DNA of 25,474 bases from Labilibaculum sp. (lineage in GTDB: Bacteria; Bacteroidota; Bacteroidia; Bacteroidales; Marinifilaceae): contig JADGFH010000009.1 in assembly GCA_016743925.1 (NCBI GenBank), forward strand, positions 1 to 25,474, given 5' to 3'. Made by a program: the position numbers and the translations under genes. The notes under the pieces are model-generated. The model was not told the DNA's origin, did not search any database, and saw nothing but the letters and a program-made list of their open reading frames with translations. The stretch's first letter is position 1. Each line of letters begins with the position of its first letter. This document shows, in pieces, positions 8,003 to 15,924 of the stretch.

Positions 8003-9454
8003 TTATCCTACAGATCCTTCTAAACTAATCGCTAGTAATTTTTGTGCTTCTACTGCGAATTCCATAGGCATTTTGTTGATTACCTCTTTTGCATATCCAT
8101 TTACAATTAAACCAATAGCATCTTCGGTAGAAATACCACGCTGGTTGCAATAGAAAATTTGATCTTCACCAATTTTTGAAGTAGTCGCTTCGTGCTCAAC
8201 TTTAGCAGATTTATTGCCAATTTCGAGATATGGGAATGTATGTGCTCCGCACTTATCTCCTAAAAGTAATGAATCACATTGAGAAAAGTTACGAGCTCCC
8301 TCACAATTCTTGGTTACCTTAACCAATCCTCGATAAGAGTTATTACTCTTTCCTGCAGAAATACCTTTTGAGATAATTGTACTCTTGGTGTTGTTACCGA
8401 TATGAATCATTTTTGATCCCGTATCTGCTTGCTGGTGATTATTTGTAACAGCTACCGAATAAAACTCACTTGACGAGCCATCCCCTTTTAATATGGTAGA
8501 AGGATATTTCCAAGTTACTGCTGATCCTGTCTCAACCTGAGCCCACATCAACTTAGCATTTTTACCTTGACAAATTCCACGTTTGGTTACAAAATTGTAA
8601 ATACCACCAACACCGTCTTTGTTACCAGGGTACCAGTTCTGAACTGTTGAGTATTTCACTTCAGCATTATCTTTCACTACGATTTCAACAATTGCAGCGT
8701 GCAATTGATTCTCATCACGCATAGGAGCTGTACAACCTTCCAAATAACTTACGTACGAATCATCTTCACATACAATTAACGTACGCTCGAACTGACCTGT
8801 ATTTTCAGCATTTATACGGAAGTAAGTCGATAACTCCATTGGACAACGCACTCCCTTAGGAATATATACGAATGAACCATCGGAGAATACAGCTGAGTTA
8901 AGCGCTGCAAAAAAGTTATCTTGAATAGGAACTACTGTTCCCATATATTCCTGAATTAAATCTGGATGTTCCTGAACTGCATCACTAAAGGAGCAGAAAA
9001 TAACTCCTTTTTCAGCCAAAGCTTCTTTAAAAGTCGTTTTTACCGATGATGAATCCATCACTACATCTACTGCAACATTCGACAATAGTTTTTGTTCATC
9101 CAAAGGAATACCCAGCTTATCGAAAGTGGCACGAATTTCTGGATCTACATCATCCATGCTATCCAGTTTCGCTTTTTGCTTCGGAGCCGAATAGTAAATA
9201 ATGTCCTGGTAATCGATTGGTGGTATTTTTAGGTATGCCCATTCAGGCATCTTCATCGTTAACCAATGACGATATGCTTTCAGTCTATATTCGAGCATAA
9301 ATTCAGGCTCGTTCTTTTTAGCCGAAATCAAACGAATAACATCTTCATTAAGACCTTTGCCTATATCATCATTTTCAATATCGGTAACAAAACCGTACTT
9401 ATAGTCGCTCTGTGTTACCTCGTCCAATATTTTATCCTGTTCTTCTTTTGCCAT
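8003..9454 (-). CDS. sufB: Fe-S cluster assembly protein SufB
   Basis: A 483-aa scaffold subunit on which SUF clusters are built. The open frame begins at a TTG (9463), but the ATG at 9454 (MAKEEQDKIL) is the likely start. Key residues are in the C-terminal beta-helix: the cysteine of GDKCGAHTFPYLE (Cys402) corresponds to E. coli Cys405. The KVEHEAT block (Glu420-His421-Glu422) is the conserved acid/histidine set near the SufD interface. YCNQRGIS follows. The N-terminal third contains several cysteines but no obvious CxxC motif. It is the first gene of the operon, which has no sufA or sufR gene in view. Confidence 0.97.
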   Translation of the reverse strand: MAKEEQDKILDEVTQSDYKYGFVTDIENDDIGKGLNEDVIRLISAKKNEPEFMLEYRLKAYRHWLTMKMPEWAYLKIPPIDYQDIIYYSAPKQKAKLDSMDDVDPEIRATFDKLGIPLDEQKLLSNVAVDVVMDSSSVKTTFKEALAEKGVIFCSFSDAVQEHPDLIQEYMGTVVPIQDNFFAALNSAVFSDGSFVYIPKGVRCPMELSTYFRINAENTGQFERTLIVCEDDSYVSYLEGCTAPMRDENQLHAAIVEIVVKDNAEVKYSTVQNWYPGNKDGVGGIYNFVTKRGICQGKNAKLMWAQVETGSAVTWKYPSTILKGDGSSSEFYSVAVTNNHQQADTGSKMIHIGNNTKSTIISKGISAGKSNNSYRGLVKVTKNCEGARNFSQCDSLLLGDKCGAHTFPYLEIGNKSAKVEHEATTSKIGEDQIFYCNQRGISTEDAIGLIVNGYAKEVINKMPMEFAVEAQKLLAISLEGSVG

Positions 9455-9610
9455 GTTGTTCAAGTATCAAGTAGAAAGTTCCCGAAGGAATCCTTTCCTA
9501 AAAGAATTCAATATTAAAATCCCAAATGGAGAATACATTGCTTTAATTTCGCAAACAACTGCTTTATCATTAAGCTAACTTACAAGCGCATGCCCCTATG
9601 AAATTTGATG

Positions 9611-9618
9611 CAAATATA
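9611..9618 (-). promoter_or_regulatory. Possible -7 element of the SUF operon promoter
   Basis: TATATTTG on the minus strand matches the Bacteroidota -7 consensus TAnnTTTG and lies about 157 bp before the sufB ATG. No TTG at the right distance for a -33 box was found, so this is a weak call. It would give a leader of about 150 nt. Confidence 0.35.
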
Positions 9619-10028
9619 ATAAAGAATTTAGATATTTTTTTACTTAAAGCAAATAAAATACCTAGAAGTCCTTTTATTAAATAACGTATTTTAAATGGAA
9701 AGGATACGTTTAAGGAAGGAAGATTTTGCCATGTGCTTCAATACCGCTATTTTATTTGGTATTTCACCCTAGCAAGCCCATTCTATTTTTTACTCGATTT
9801 CACAACAAGGAGAACAAAAACAAATATCGATATACCTAACATAAATTAATGCCGATATTTTTCACTCATTACAAAAGGAACAATAAGTCAGAAAACATAA
9901 GACTTACGGGTTTTATTTACAGTCTAAATTTTAATATTTAACAATATTTAATTATTAAAAAGGGTTACCTTTTTAAGATTTAAGGAATTAATGAGTAAAT
10001 CACAATCAGCCAATTAATATTTCCACCA
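9619..10028. other. Divergent intergenic region between sufB and the HTH gene
   Basis: Very AT-rich, with no gene. It marks the boundary between the core SUF operon and the accessory region and must carry the promoter of the plus-strand HTH gene. No clear -33/-7 pair for that gene was recognised. The last 60 bases before the ATG contain a loose AAAAAGGGTTACCTTTTT inverted repeat (9957-9974). Confidence 0.4.
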
Positions 10029-10226
10029 ATGACACACTCGGAACTTCTAAAAAAAACAGAATACATTAAAGAACTCATTAACAAAGAGAGTACAGGAACT
10101 CCGAAAGAACTAGCCAAACGCTTAAACATTTCAGAACGCAGTCTTTCTCGGCTCATGAAAACACTGAAAGAAAACAATTACCCTGTTAGCTATTGCCGCA
10201 CAAAACAATCCTACATAATAGATTAA
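10029..10226 (+). CDS. Small helix-turn-helix DNA-binding protein
   Basis: A 65-aa protein that is almost entirely one winged-helix/HTH unit of the HTH_11 kind. Helix 1 is about residues 4-19. TPKELAKRLNISERSLSRLM (24-43) is the helix-turn-helix, with the usual L-A/N-I-S/S-R pattern. YPVSYCRTKQSYII (51-64) would form the wing. It lacks any effector or dimerisation domain. It probably binds DNA, with an unknown target. The downstream lipoprotein gene or its own promoter are plausible targets by position only. A terminator follows. The last ten codons and the terminator recur at 12536-12617. Confidence 0.75.
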   Translation: MTHSELLKKTEYIKELINKESTGTPKELAKRLNISERSLSRLMKTLKENNYPVSYCRTKQSYIID

Positions 10227-10276
10227 TTACAAATAAGTTCACCGCCGAATAGTGGCGGTGAGCTTTTATAGTTTAG
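10194..10276 (+). repeat. Direct repeat copy 1: HTH gene 3' end plus terminator
   Basis: These bases, covering the last ten codons of the HTH gene, its stop and the hairpin, are nearly identical to 12536-12617. The two copies bracket the lipoprotein/barrel pair. Confidence 0.85.
10235..10274 (+). terminator. Intrinsic terminator of the HTH gene
   Basis: A 12-bp stem (10235-10246 with 10254-10265, core CACCGCC/GGCGGTG) with a 7-nt loop GAATAGT, followed by a T-rich stretch. It lies 8 bp after the HTH stop. Confidence 0.8.
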
Positions 10277-10385
10277 TCCTCGAGTTATAAAAATGCGCAT
10301 TTAAAACTCAAGCCCAACATCTCGTTCGAGGAGATAGGGGCAAAATTAAAGTAAATTTTATTATTAACACTTAAATTTTGTAAAA

Positions 10386-11906
10386 ATGAGAAAAGGATTA
10401 ATTTTAATACTGCTTGCATTTGCATTCAGTTGTAATCAAGAAGAAATTTTTGAAAAAAAGCAACCTACCAATGATATTAACACACTATCCATAGAAAAGG
10501 GAAGATTAAAGTTTTCCAATAGGAAAGCCCTTCAAAATAAAATAACCGAATTAAATGAAAAGGATATTGAAGATATTTACGATGACTTTGAAGAACTTTA
10601 TAATAGGGACTTTTTATCACTAAGACCGATAGCAAACCCCGACGATATTAATAAAGTTAACTCACTCCTTCAAGCATATAAAAAAAGACCTACTCTTAAA
10701 AATGTTATACATACAAAAAGCACACTAAAAACCACAAATCCAACAGATTTATTTGAAGAAACTAAAAATATCATTTCAGATGATGATTTTGCCAGCTTAT
10801 TAAATGAAAATGGTGAAATTCAAATAGGTGACACATTGTATAAATACACCGAAAGTGGTCTTTATTTTGTTCACGTTGATGACACAGAACATCTAAATGT
10901 ATACTTATCTGAACAACAAGATCAATTATCTTTTAATGGCAATACAAAAAGAGCAGAAATGATGGAAAGAGAGATAGCTATAGATGATAGAATTAGAAGA
11001 TATCGAATTCCTGATTCTGAACCAATTCGCCGAAGCCAATGGGTACCAAAAAAACCTACATATTTATCCAATGAAATGCAAAAAATTGTTAGTAAATGGG
11101 AGGCAACTAAAGGGAGACAAACAACAATAGCAGGATGGTTTGGTAAAAGACGTGTGGCATATGCTTATGCAAGCAAACACAGAAGAGCCAAACTTATTTA
11201 CACTAATCAAGATTTCAAAATTTGGGCTAAAACAGGAGTAGAAGTAAAATACCAGAAAAAAGGAAGTGGTATTTGGTGGAGATATAAAGCTGATGAAATC
11301 ATACTTGGCATTAATGAAATTTCATATTACACTGACGTTAAAGTAGACTATGTAGAACGAATTCCAGAAACGACCTGGTATTTTGAAAACAAGGCATTTA
11401 ACGAGCATTTAGTGGACATCACACATGGCATAGATAAGTACCCAGATTTACCCTTTGCGAGCAAAATAAAACTAGTCATAAATCTAAAAAAAATAAACCT
11501 AAGAAAGTATGGAATTTATAACTTGGATGAAAAAATAACTCTCACTCCTAATATGTTAAAAAAAATTGCTTGGGATTATCTAAACACTGAATTTAAAAAG
11601 ATCCTTAAAGGTTTAGAAAGAGATTCAAAGGAAGCTAATCAAATCTCAATGGTTGCATTTACTGGAAATAGAATCTATAATATGAACTTTAACTTTTCTG
11701 AAAAAAGAAAAAATTCAAGAATACTCAAAAAAATATATTCAAGAAAATACCAAACTCCTGTTATAGCATACGATCCAAGTAAAAAAGTAAAATTTAAAAT
11801 AACCCCAAAAGTAATAGACTTAATAAACAACAAAACCGTTCGTGTTGATTTTTATGGTGGCATTAGAAGAGGGGATAAATGGTATGGTAAAAGACTTTAT
11901 TATTAA
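10386..11906 (+). CDS. Lysine-rich outer-membrane lipoprotein of unknown function
   Basis: A 506-aa protein not recognised as any named family. The first 16 residues form a type II signal peptide with lipobox FAFSC (Cys16). The residues after it (NQEE) are acidic, like the surface-export signal of Bacteroidota lipoproteins, so exposure on the cell surface is plausible. The N-terminal part (about 45-100) is helical and charged. The remainder is rich in Lys, Arg, Tyr and Trp and predicted to be mostly beta with some helix. It ends in the basic/aromatic tail YGKRLYY. No catalytic motif was seen. It is followed 12 bp later by a small barrel protein, so the two probably act together. Its base composition is more AT-rich than the SUF genes. 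Confidence 0.75.
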   Translation: MRKGLILILLAFAFSCNQEEIFEKKQPTNDINTLSIEKGRLKFSNRKALQNKITELNEKDIEDIYDDFEELYNRDFLSLRPIANPDDINKVNSLLQAYKKRPTLKNVIHTKSTLKTTNPTDLFEETKNIISDDDFASLLNENGEIQIGDTLYKYTESGLYFVHVDDTEHLNVYLSEQQDQLSFNGNTKRAEMMEREIAIDDRIRRYRIPDSEPIRRSQWVPKKPTYLSNEMQKIVSKWEATKGRQTTIAGWFGKRRVAYAYASKHRRAKLIYTNQDFKIWAKTGVEVKYQKKGSGIWWRYKADEIILGINEISYYTDVKVDYVERIPETTWYFENKAFNEHLVDITHGIDKYPDLPFASKIKLVINLKKINLRKYGIYNLDEKITLTPNMLKKIAWDYLNTEFKKILKGLERDSKEANQISMVAFTGNRIYNMNFNFSEKRKNSRILKKIYSRKYQTPVIAYDPSKKVKFKITPKVIDLINNKTVRVDFYGGIRRGDKWYGKRLYY

Positions 11907-11918
11907 TAATATATATTT

Positions 11919-12452
11919 ATGAAACACAAAATCATTTTTTTTCTCGTCCTATTTTTTTTGATTTTAATATCAAGTCACGCCAAATCTCAAATGCACATTG
12001 GAATTGGAGTGAATTATGGAAACAAAGTTGAATTGGATTATTGGCGTTCGAGTGATTATCTATACTTAGATGACGAAAATCCAACCCTAGGATTTGAGGT
12101 AAAGGGTAGTTATGATATTAATCAAAAATGGTCATTATCTCCTTCACTTCAATATTACCTACCTGGATTATCAAATAAATCGAAGCAATTTAAAGGAAGT
12201 GCTAATTTTGACATTCATAGGCTTATTTTTAATCACAAAACAATAGGTCTATATGCTTTAGGTGGCATCAGCTATTCAATGCTGTATTTTAAAGCTAAAA
12301 GCTACCCTAAGACTCTCTCTGAATCAAAATTTGGAACTAATTGGGGAATCGGCCTTAGAACTAAAGGTAAAGTCCGCTATTATTCAGAGTATCGATTCAA
12401 CTCCCCATTTAGAAGTGGAATTTTATCGATTGGAGCGCAATTTAGCTTATAA
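11919..12452 (+). CDS. Small outer-membrane beta-barrel protein
   Basis: A 177-aa protein with a signal peptide (hydrophobic residues 5-19, probable cleavage near AKSQ, about residue 24). Alternating amphipathic strands follow: HIGIGVNYG, LGFEVKGSYDI, SLSPSLQYYLP, IGLYALGGISYSM, WGIGLRTKG, YYSEYRFN. It ends in LSIGAQFSL, the pattern of an outer-membrane strand of the porin-family OMP_b-brl type. The size suits an 8-stranded barrel. It is the second gene of a likely operon with the 506-aa lipoprotein. No ligand or activity can be assigned. Confidence 0.75.
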   Translation: MKHKIIFFLVLFFLILISSHAKSQMHIGIGVNYGNKVELDYWRSSDYLYLDDENPTLGFEVKGSYDINQKWSLSPSLQYYLPGLSNKSKQFKGSANFDIHRLIFNHKTIGLYALGGISYSMLYFKAKSYPKTLSESKFGTNWGIGLRTKGKVRYYSEYRFNSPFRSGILSIGAQFSL

Positions 12453-12476
12453 CAACTAATGATAAATTATACCAAA

Positions 12477-12530
12477 ATAAAAAACAACGATTTAATCAAG
12501 TAACATTCTCTGAAGAAGAATTAAGCGAAA
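12477..12530 (+). pseudogene. Broken 5' copy A of the 157-aa helical-protein gene
   Basis: These bases match the start of the intact gene at 16223. The start codon has become ATA (12477-12479) and one T is missing from the TTAATTCAAG stretch, so it cannot be read. The match stops at about 12530, where it is fused directly to the 3' end of an HTH gene (12536 onward). It has other base differences too, so it is an old diverged paralogue. Confidence 0.75.
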
Positions 12531-12535
12531 AGAAC

Positions 12536-12617
12536 TGCCGCACAAAACAATCCTACATAATAGATTAATTAAAAATAATCTCACCGCCGATTAGTGGCGG
12601 TGAGATTTTCTATTTTA
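12536..12617 (+). repeat. Direct repeat copy 2: HTH 3' end plus terminator
   Basis: This is a second copy of 10194-10276, preserving codons for CRTKQSYIID, a stop and the hairpin, but no upstream part of the HTH gene. The hairpin is a perfect 12-bp stem (12577-12588 with 12596-12607) with loop GATTAGT and a T-rich tail. In the outer stem this copy reads AATCT/AGATT where copy 1 reads AAGTT/AGCTT, so pairing is kept despite changes. It can still act as the terminator of the lipoprotein/barrel operon. Confidence 0.85.
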
Positions 12618-12717
12618 GCATTTTCATTTTACAAAAAGATAGGTTCAATCATAAAGAATGATTGATAAGTCCTGAATATATCAATAGTGTTAAAATTAGA
12701 TTAGCGGGAAACTTAAA

Positions 12718-13066
12718 ACGATATTATTTTCACAGTTTGCATTTCCTTATGGGCTAATGCCATCGAAGTAGAAGCTACTTGTCCACATTGTAAAGACGAT
12801 CGAATACGTGCGAATGGCAAATTAAAAGGAGAGCAACTTTATTTGCACAATGGCTGCGGTAAAAAATTTAGTGAAACAACAGGTGAATTTTGGTTTGTAC
12901 TGAAAAAGAAAGATAAAATAAATATCTATATTATTCACTGCCAATATCTTGTATTGAAACAAGTACAAAGGAAACAGAAATTTCAATTCAGCCTTCATTT
13001 GATTGATGGGATAAATTGCTAACCTCTTTTTCCAGTGCGTAAAAATATTACTATAAACAATATGCT
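12718..13066 (+). pseudogene. Decayed ISXO2/IS1595-like transposase fragment
   Basis: The plus strand carries the zinc-ribbon start of an IS1595-group transposase: CISLWANAIEVEATCPHC, then a NGKLKGEQLYLHNGCGKKF segment and SETTGEFWF (about 12739-12900). After about 12940 the similarity moves to another frame, KETEISIQPSFD (to about 13002), where a TGA stands at the place of the W of the family's FDWRHK block. WDKLLTSF follows. Frameshift, stop and loss of the catalytic DDE part show that it is dead. No terminal inverted repeats were identified. Confidence 0.65.
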
Positions 13067-13122
13067 GTTTAGAACTTAGTCTTTAACAGCAATTATTTTT
13101 TTTTACTAAAAGTAAATAAACG

Positions 13123-14862
13123 ATGAAAAATTATTATCCATTATTGGTATTTATGTTATTCTATAATTTTGGTTTTTCTCAAACTCAAAAGGAACATAAA
13201 AATAAAACATACCATAATGAAAAGGGTAGGTTGTTTGTTAATAAACATGAGCCAATGTATTTGTTTTTGGGTACAAATCCCGATGGGGAAAATATTCAAA
13301 GATTGAAAAGCGAAAGCACGAAAGAATATGCGAATCCTTTTTATTTCGATACTGAAGGATATAATACGGTTCGTACACCTTCTAAGGTTGATACTATTAC
13401 TAGAAAAGTAGTGTTACCTGCTGGGGATATTATATTTGAAGTTTATGCCGATGGTCTTGCACCAGTTTCTACAAGTAAGTTTTTAGCTGCTCCTAATTTT
13501 TTTAAGGACGGAGTGCTTTATTATGGGAAGAATTTAGAAATTGCAATTTCTACATTTGATGAAATGTCTGGTGTTGAAAGTTTATTCTTTAGTTTAGATG
13601 GTGTTGCTTATACTAAGTATGCTAGCTTATTGAAAATTACTGATGAAAAAGCGTACACTGTTGCCTATTACGGTGTTGATAACGTAGGGAATACTGAAAA
13701 GGTAAAAACAAAAAAGTTTGCACTGGATATTACAGCTCCAGTTGTTGATTGGAATATGGAAGGTGAAATTTCAGGAAATTACATTTCTGGCCGATCGAAA
13801 ATTAGATTAACAGCGAAGGATAATCTGACCGGTGTTCGAAATATTTACTATCAGTTTGGTGAAGGTAAAAGATTGAATTATAATTTTCCTATAAGTACAG
13901 GTTTTTTAAAAGAAGGGTATCATAAAATTAAATTTTGGGCTGATGATAAAGTGCTAAATATGTCAGATTTTAGTGACGATATTAAGTCTGATTTTATTAT
14001 AGATAAAACAGCTCCTGTTGTTAGTTCGAAAATCCTGAATGATAAATATATTGGAAAGTTCGTATATGTTTCGGAGCGTAGTCAATTAGAAATTACTGCT
14101 GAAGATGCACAATCGGGTGTTGATCAAATTAAATATGGTTTTAATGATGGAGTAATAAAAACTGTTTATAAAAGCCCTGTGTCTTTTATTAAAGAACAAG
14201 GTCCTCAGTCGGTTAGGTATAGGGCTTTCGATAAGGTATCTAATAAATCTAGTGTTACAACTACTTCTGTCTTTTTAGATAATAGAGCACCAGTTTCAGG
14301 TATTGATTATTCAGGTCCTGAATTCTTTGCGAGAGATACTTTATTTATCAATAATAAAACAAAAGTAAAATTATTTTCTAAAGACAATGCATCAGGCATA
14401 AAGCAAATAGCTTATACCGTTAACGGTAACGAAGCTGTTTATGATACGATATTTACTATTGAAAATGAAGGATTTAATAAGATTGATTTTTATGCTACAG
14501 ATAATGTGAATAATGCTGAGATAATAAAATCGAGTGAAGTTGTGGTTGATAATATAGGACCAGAAATTTATGTGAATTTTAGTATTAAGCCGATACGTAT
14601 TGAAGAGAAATCGGGAGAGAAAATAAATGTGTATCCTCCGTATGTGAAGTTGTATCTTGGAGCTACTGATAAGCAATGTGGTACAAATAAGATATACTAT
14701 CAGATAGATGGAGGAAAGAAACAAAACTACACTTCTTCTAATTCTCTTTCTAATATAGCGATGTTTAATTCAGAAGCAAGTCATCAAGTGCTGATTACTG
14801 CATATGACAAATTAGATAACGAGGTTACTAAATTGGTTAAATTCGTTGTTGCAGAAAAATAA
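13123..14862 (+). CDS. Secreted protein with five Ig/OmpL47-like repeats
   Basis: A 579-aa protein with a Sec signal peptide (cleavage probably after FGFS, residue 19). An N-terminal region (20-130) has no recognised domain. Five repeats of about 70 residues follow, at roughly 138-203, 224-295, 317-387, 409-478 and 505-576. Each has a SGV..I.Y...DG half and an A.D.VGN.. half, and most are joined by a DxTAPVV-type linker. This is the pattern of the OmpL47 beta-domain/bacterial Ig-like families. Such proteins are usually at the envelope or outside it, in binding or structural roles; no enzyme motif was seen. There is no C-terminal sorting domain. It stands alone between two transposase scars. 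Confidence 0.75.
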   Translation: MKNYYPLLVFMLFYNFGFSQTQKEHKNKTYHNEKGRLFVNKHEPMYLFLGTNPDGENIQRLKSESTKEYANPFYFDTEGYNTVRTPSKVDTITRKVVLPAGDIIFEVYADGLAPVSTSKFLAAPNFFKDGVLYYGKNLEIAISTFDEMSGVESLFFSLDGVAYTKYASLLKITDEKAYTVAYYGVDNVGNTEKVKTKKFALDITAPVVDWNMEGEISGNYISGRSKIRLTAKDNLTGVRNIYYQFGEGKRLNYNFPISTGFLKEGYHKIKFWADDKVLNMSDFSDDIKSDFIIDKTAPVVSSKILNDKYIGKFVYVSERSQLEITAEDAQSGVDQIKYGFNDGVIKTVYKSPVSFIKEQGPQSVRYRAFDKVSNKSSVTTTSVFLDNRAPVSGIDYSGPEFFARDTLFINNKTKVKLFSKDNASGIKQIAYTVNGNEAVYDTIFTIENEGFNKIDFYATDNVNNAEIIKSSEVVVDNIGPEIYVNFSIKPIRIEEKSGEKINVYPPYVKLYLGATDKQCGTNKIYYQIDGGKKQNYTSSNSLSNIAMFNSEASHQVLITAYDKLDNEVTKLVKFVVAEK

Positions 14863-14947
14863 TTTACCTTAGGTGTTATCTTGAGCTGGCTGAAAAACAT
14901 TTAATTTATTGATATTCAGTAGAATAATCCATTCCCAACTGGTAGAT

Positions 14948-14988
14948 GTGCATGGTTTTTATTATCTTAAGGTCTTAAAGCCATGCAC
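14948..14988 (+). repeat. Inverted repeat ahead of the transposase remnant
   Basis: GTGCATGG (14948-14955) and CCATGCAC (14981-14988) pair perfectly and enclose a smaller TTAAG/CTTAA palindrome. It ends 2 bp before the ATG of the truncated transposase. It may be part of the old element's end or its leader. Confidence 0.5.
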
Positions 14989-14990
14989 TT

Positions 14991-15119
14991 ATGATAAAAT
15001 ATTCATTTCATTCTCAATTAACGATCGAAGAATTCAAAACACCTTTCGAAACGAATTTGTCTAAAGAGAATCGTTGGGTAAAATTAAGCAACGTCATTCA
15101 TTTTATTACCAAACTATAA
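14991..15119 (+). pseudogene. Truncated IS1182/IS5-type transposase start
   Basis: A 42-codon frame beginning MIKYSFHSQLTIEEFKTPFE and continuing with KENRWVKL. This is the N-terminal signature (QL.IEEF..PF....NRWVKL) of transposases of the IS1182/IS5 kind in Bacteroidota, normally several hundred residues long. After about residue 36 the similarity ends and a stop follows. Only the 5' end of the element remains. Confidence 0.65.
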
Positions 15120-15141
15120 TTCATTTCTAACCACAACCGAA

Positions 15142-15282
15142 ATGAAAAATAAGGATTTAATTCAAGTAACATTTAGTCAAGAAGAATTGACCGAAAATAA
15201 TGCACATTTAGATGCTTTATTGACTTTGGAAATATTAAACTTTTTCAAAAAACAGCAGGCTCGTGTAAATTGGAAATATTAG
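15142..15282 (+). pseudogene. Truncated copy B of the 157-aa helical-protein gene
   Basis: A 46-codon frame whose first 27 residues (MKNKDLIQVTFSQEELTENN, then AHLDALL) match the intact protein at 16223 with three substitutions. Several silent changes are also present, so it diverged before it was cut. From residue 28 the sequence is unrelated (TLEILNFF...) and soon stops. It lies just downstream of the transposase remnant and upstream of the membrane-protein pair. Translation is possible but a functional product is unlikely. Confidence 0.7.
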
Positions 15283-15318
15283 AGTGTATGCCTTTTAGTG
15301 ATATTTTAAAAATAGAAT

Positions 15319-15924
15319 ATGATAAAATTAGAAACAAAAATAGCCCTTATCACATTACCTCTCATGCTTGTCGCTTTAGCTACATTAACGTGGGTAATAT
15401 TTGGGAAAAACCTAAATGAAACTATCGCATTAATTGTGGTTATTATCTGCATAATAGGCATTATTGCCATTATAGCCACTTTAAATTTTTGGCAAATAAA
15501 AACAGATAGGTTAGGAGTAAGAAAAATAATTGAATTAAAATCAAAAGGAAAAATAAATAATAAAGCGACACGAAACATTACTAAAATTATCTCTTTCGCA
15601 CTAATGGCTGGTGTTATCTTCTTTATTACCTACAATCAAATTAGTACGTTTTATGTATTTATTTATGTTGCGATAAATATTGTTTTAAATATAACTTTTC
15701 TAACGCCCAAAAAATTAGTTATTGATAACAATGCTATCCATTGTTTTCCCAATTGGAAAATAAAATGGGCAGAACTTAAGACTTATCAGTTGGTTAAAAC
15801 TGAAGGGATTTTAATCATGGAAAAAGTTAATGGGAAAACAATACAAGTTTCAAAAATAGAAGAAGAAGATATTGAAGTCATTGAAACAATGATTAAAAAA
15901 TACCATGATGAAAAAGCAAACTAA
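15319..15924 (+). CDS. Four-helix membrane protein with PH-like tail
   Basis: A 201-aa protein with four predicted membrane helices at about 8-28, 36-57, 89-107 and 110-128, arranged as two hairpins separated by a basic loop (60-88). The C-terminal 70 residues are soluble (LVIDNNAIHCFPNWKIKWAEL onward, then a final helix). They look like the bacterial PH-like (bPH) fold seen in small Bacteroidota membrane proteins; that reading is by pattern only. There is no recognised name. Its 3' end overlaps the next gene by 20 bp, so the two are translationally coupled. Confidence 0.65.
   Translation: MIKLETKIALITLPLMLVALATLTWVIFGKNLNETIALIVVIICIIGIIAIIATLNFWQIKTDRLGVRKIIELKSKGKINNKATRNITKIISFALMAGVIFFITYNQISTFYVFIYVAINIVLNITFLTPKKLVIDNNAIHCFPNWKIKWAELKTYQLVKTEGILIMEKVNGKTIQVSKIEEEDIEVIETMIKKYHDEKAN

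Noticed and set aside
9455..9463. TTG start of sufB three codons upstream
   Set aside because: The ATG at 9454 is a normal start; TTG is unlikely here.
9980..10177. Minus-strand 65-codon frame opposite the HTH gene
   Set aside because: The plus-strand HTH protein has a clear domain; this frame has none.
14392..14724. Minus-strand 110-codon frame
   Set aside because: Antisense to the OmpL47-like gene; its composition (Ile/Leu/Tyr-rich) is that expected from reverse reading of AT-rich coding DNA.
15142..15282. Functional 46-aa small protein
   Set aside because: Its first 27 residues are a cut-off copy of the 157-aa protein and the tail is unrelated, so a scar is the simpler reading.
15306..15578. 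Minus-strand 90-codon hydrophobic frame
   Set aside because: Antisense of a membrane-protein gene, which naturally reads as hydrophobic; no start context or conserved motif.
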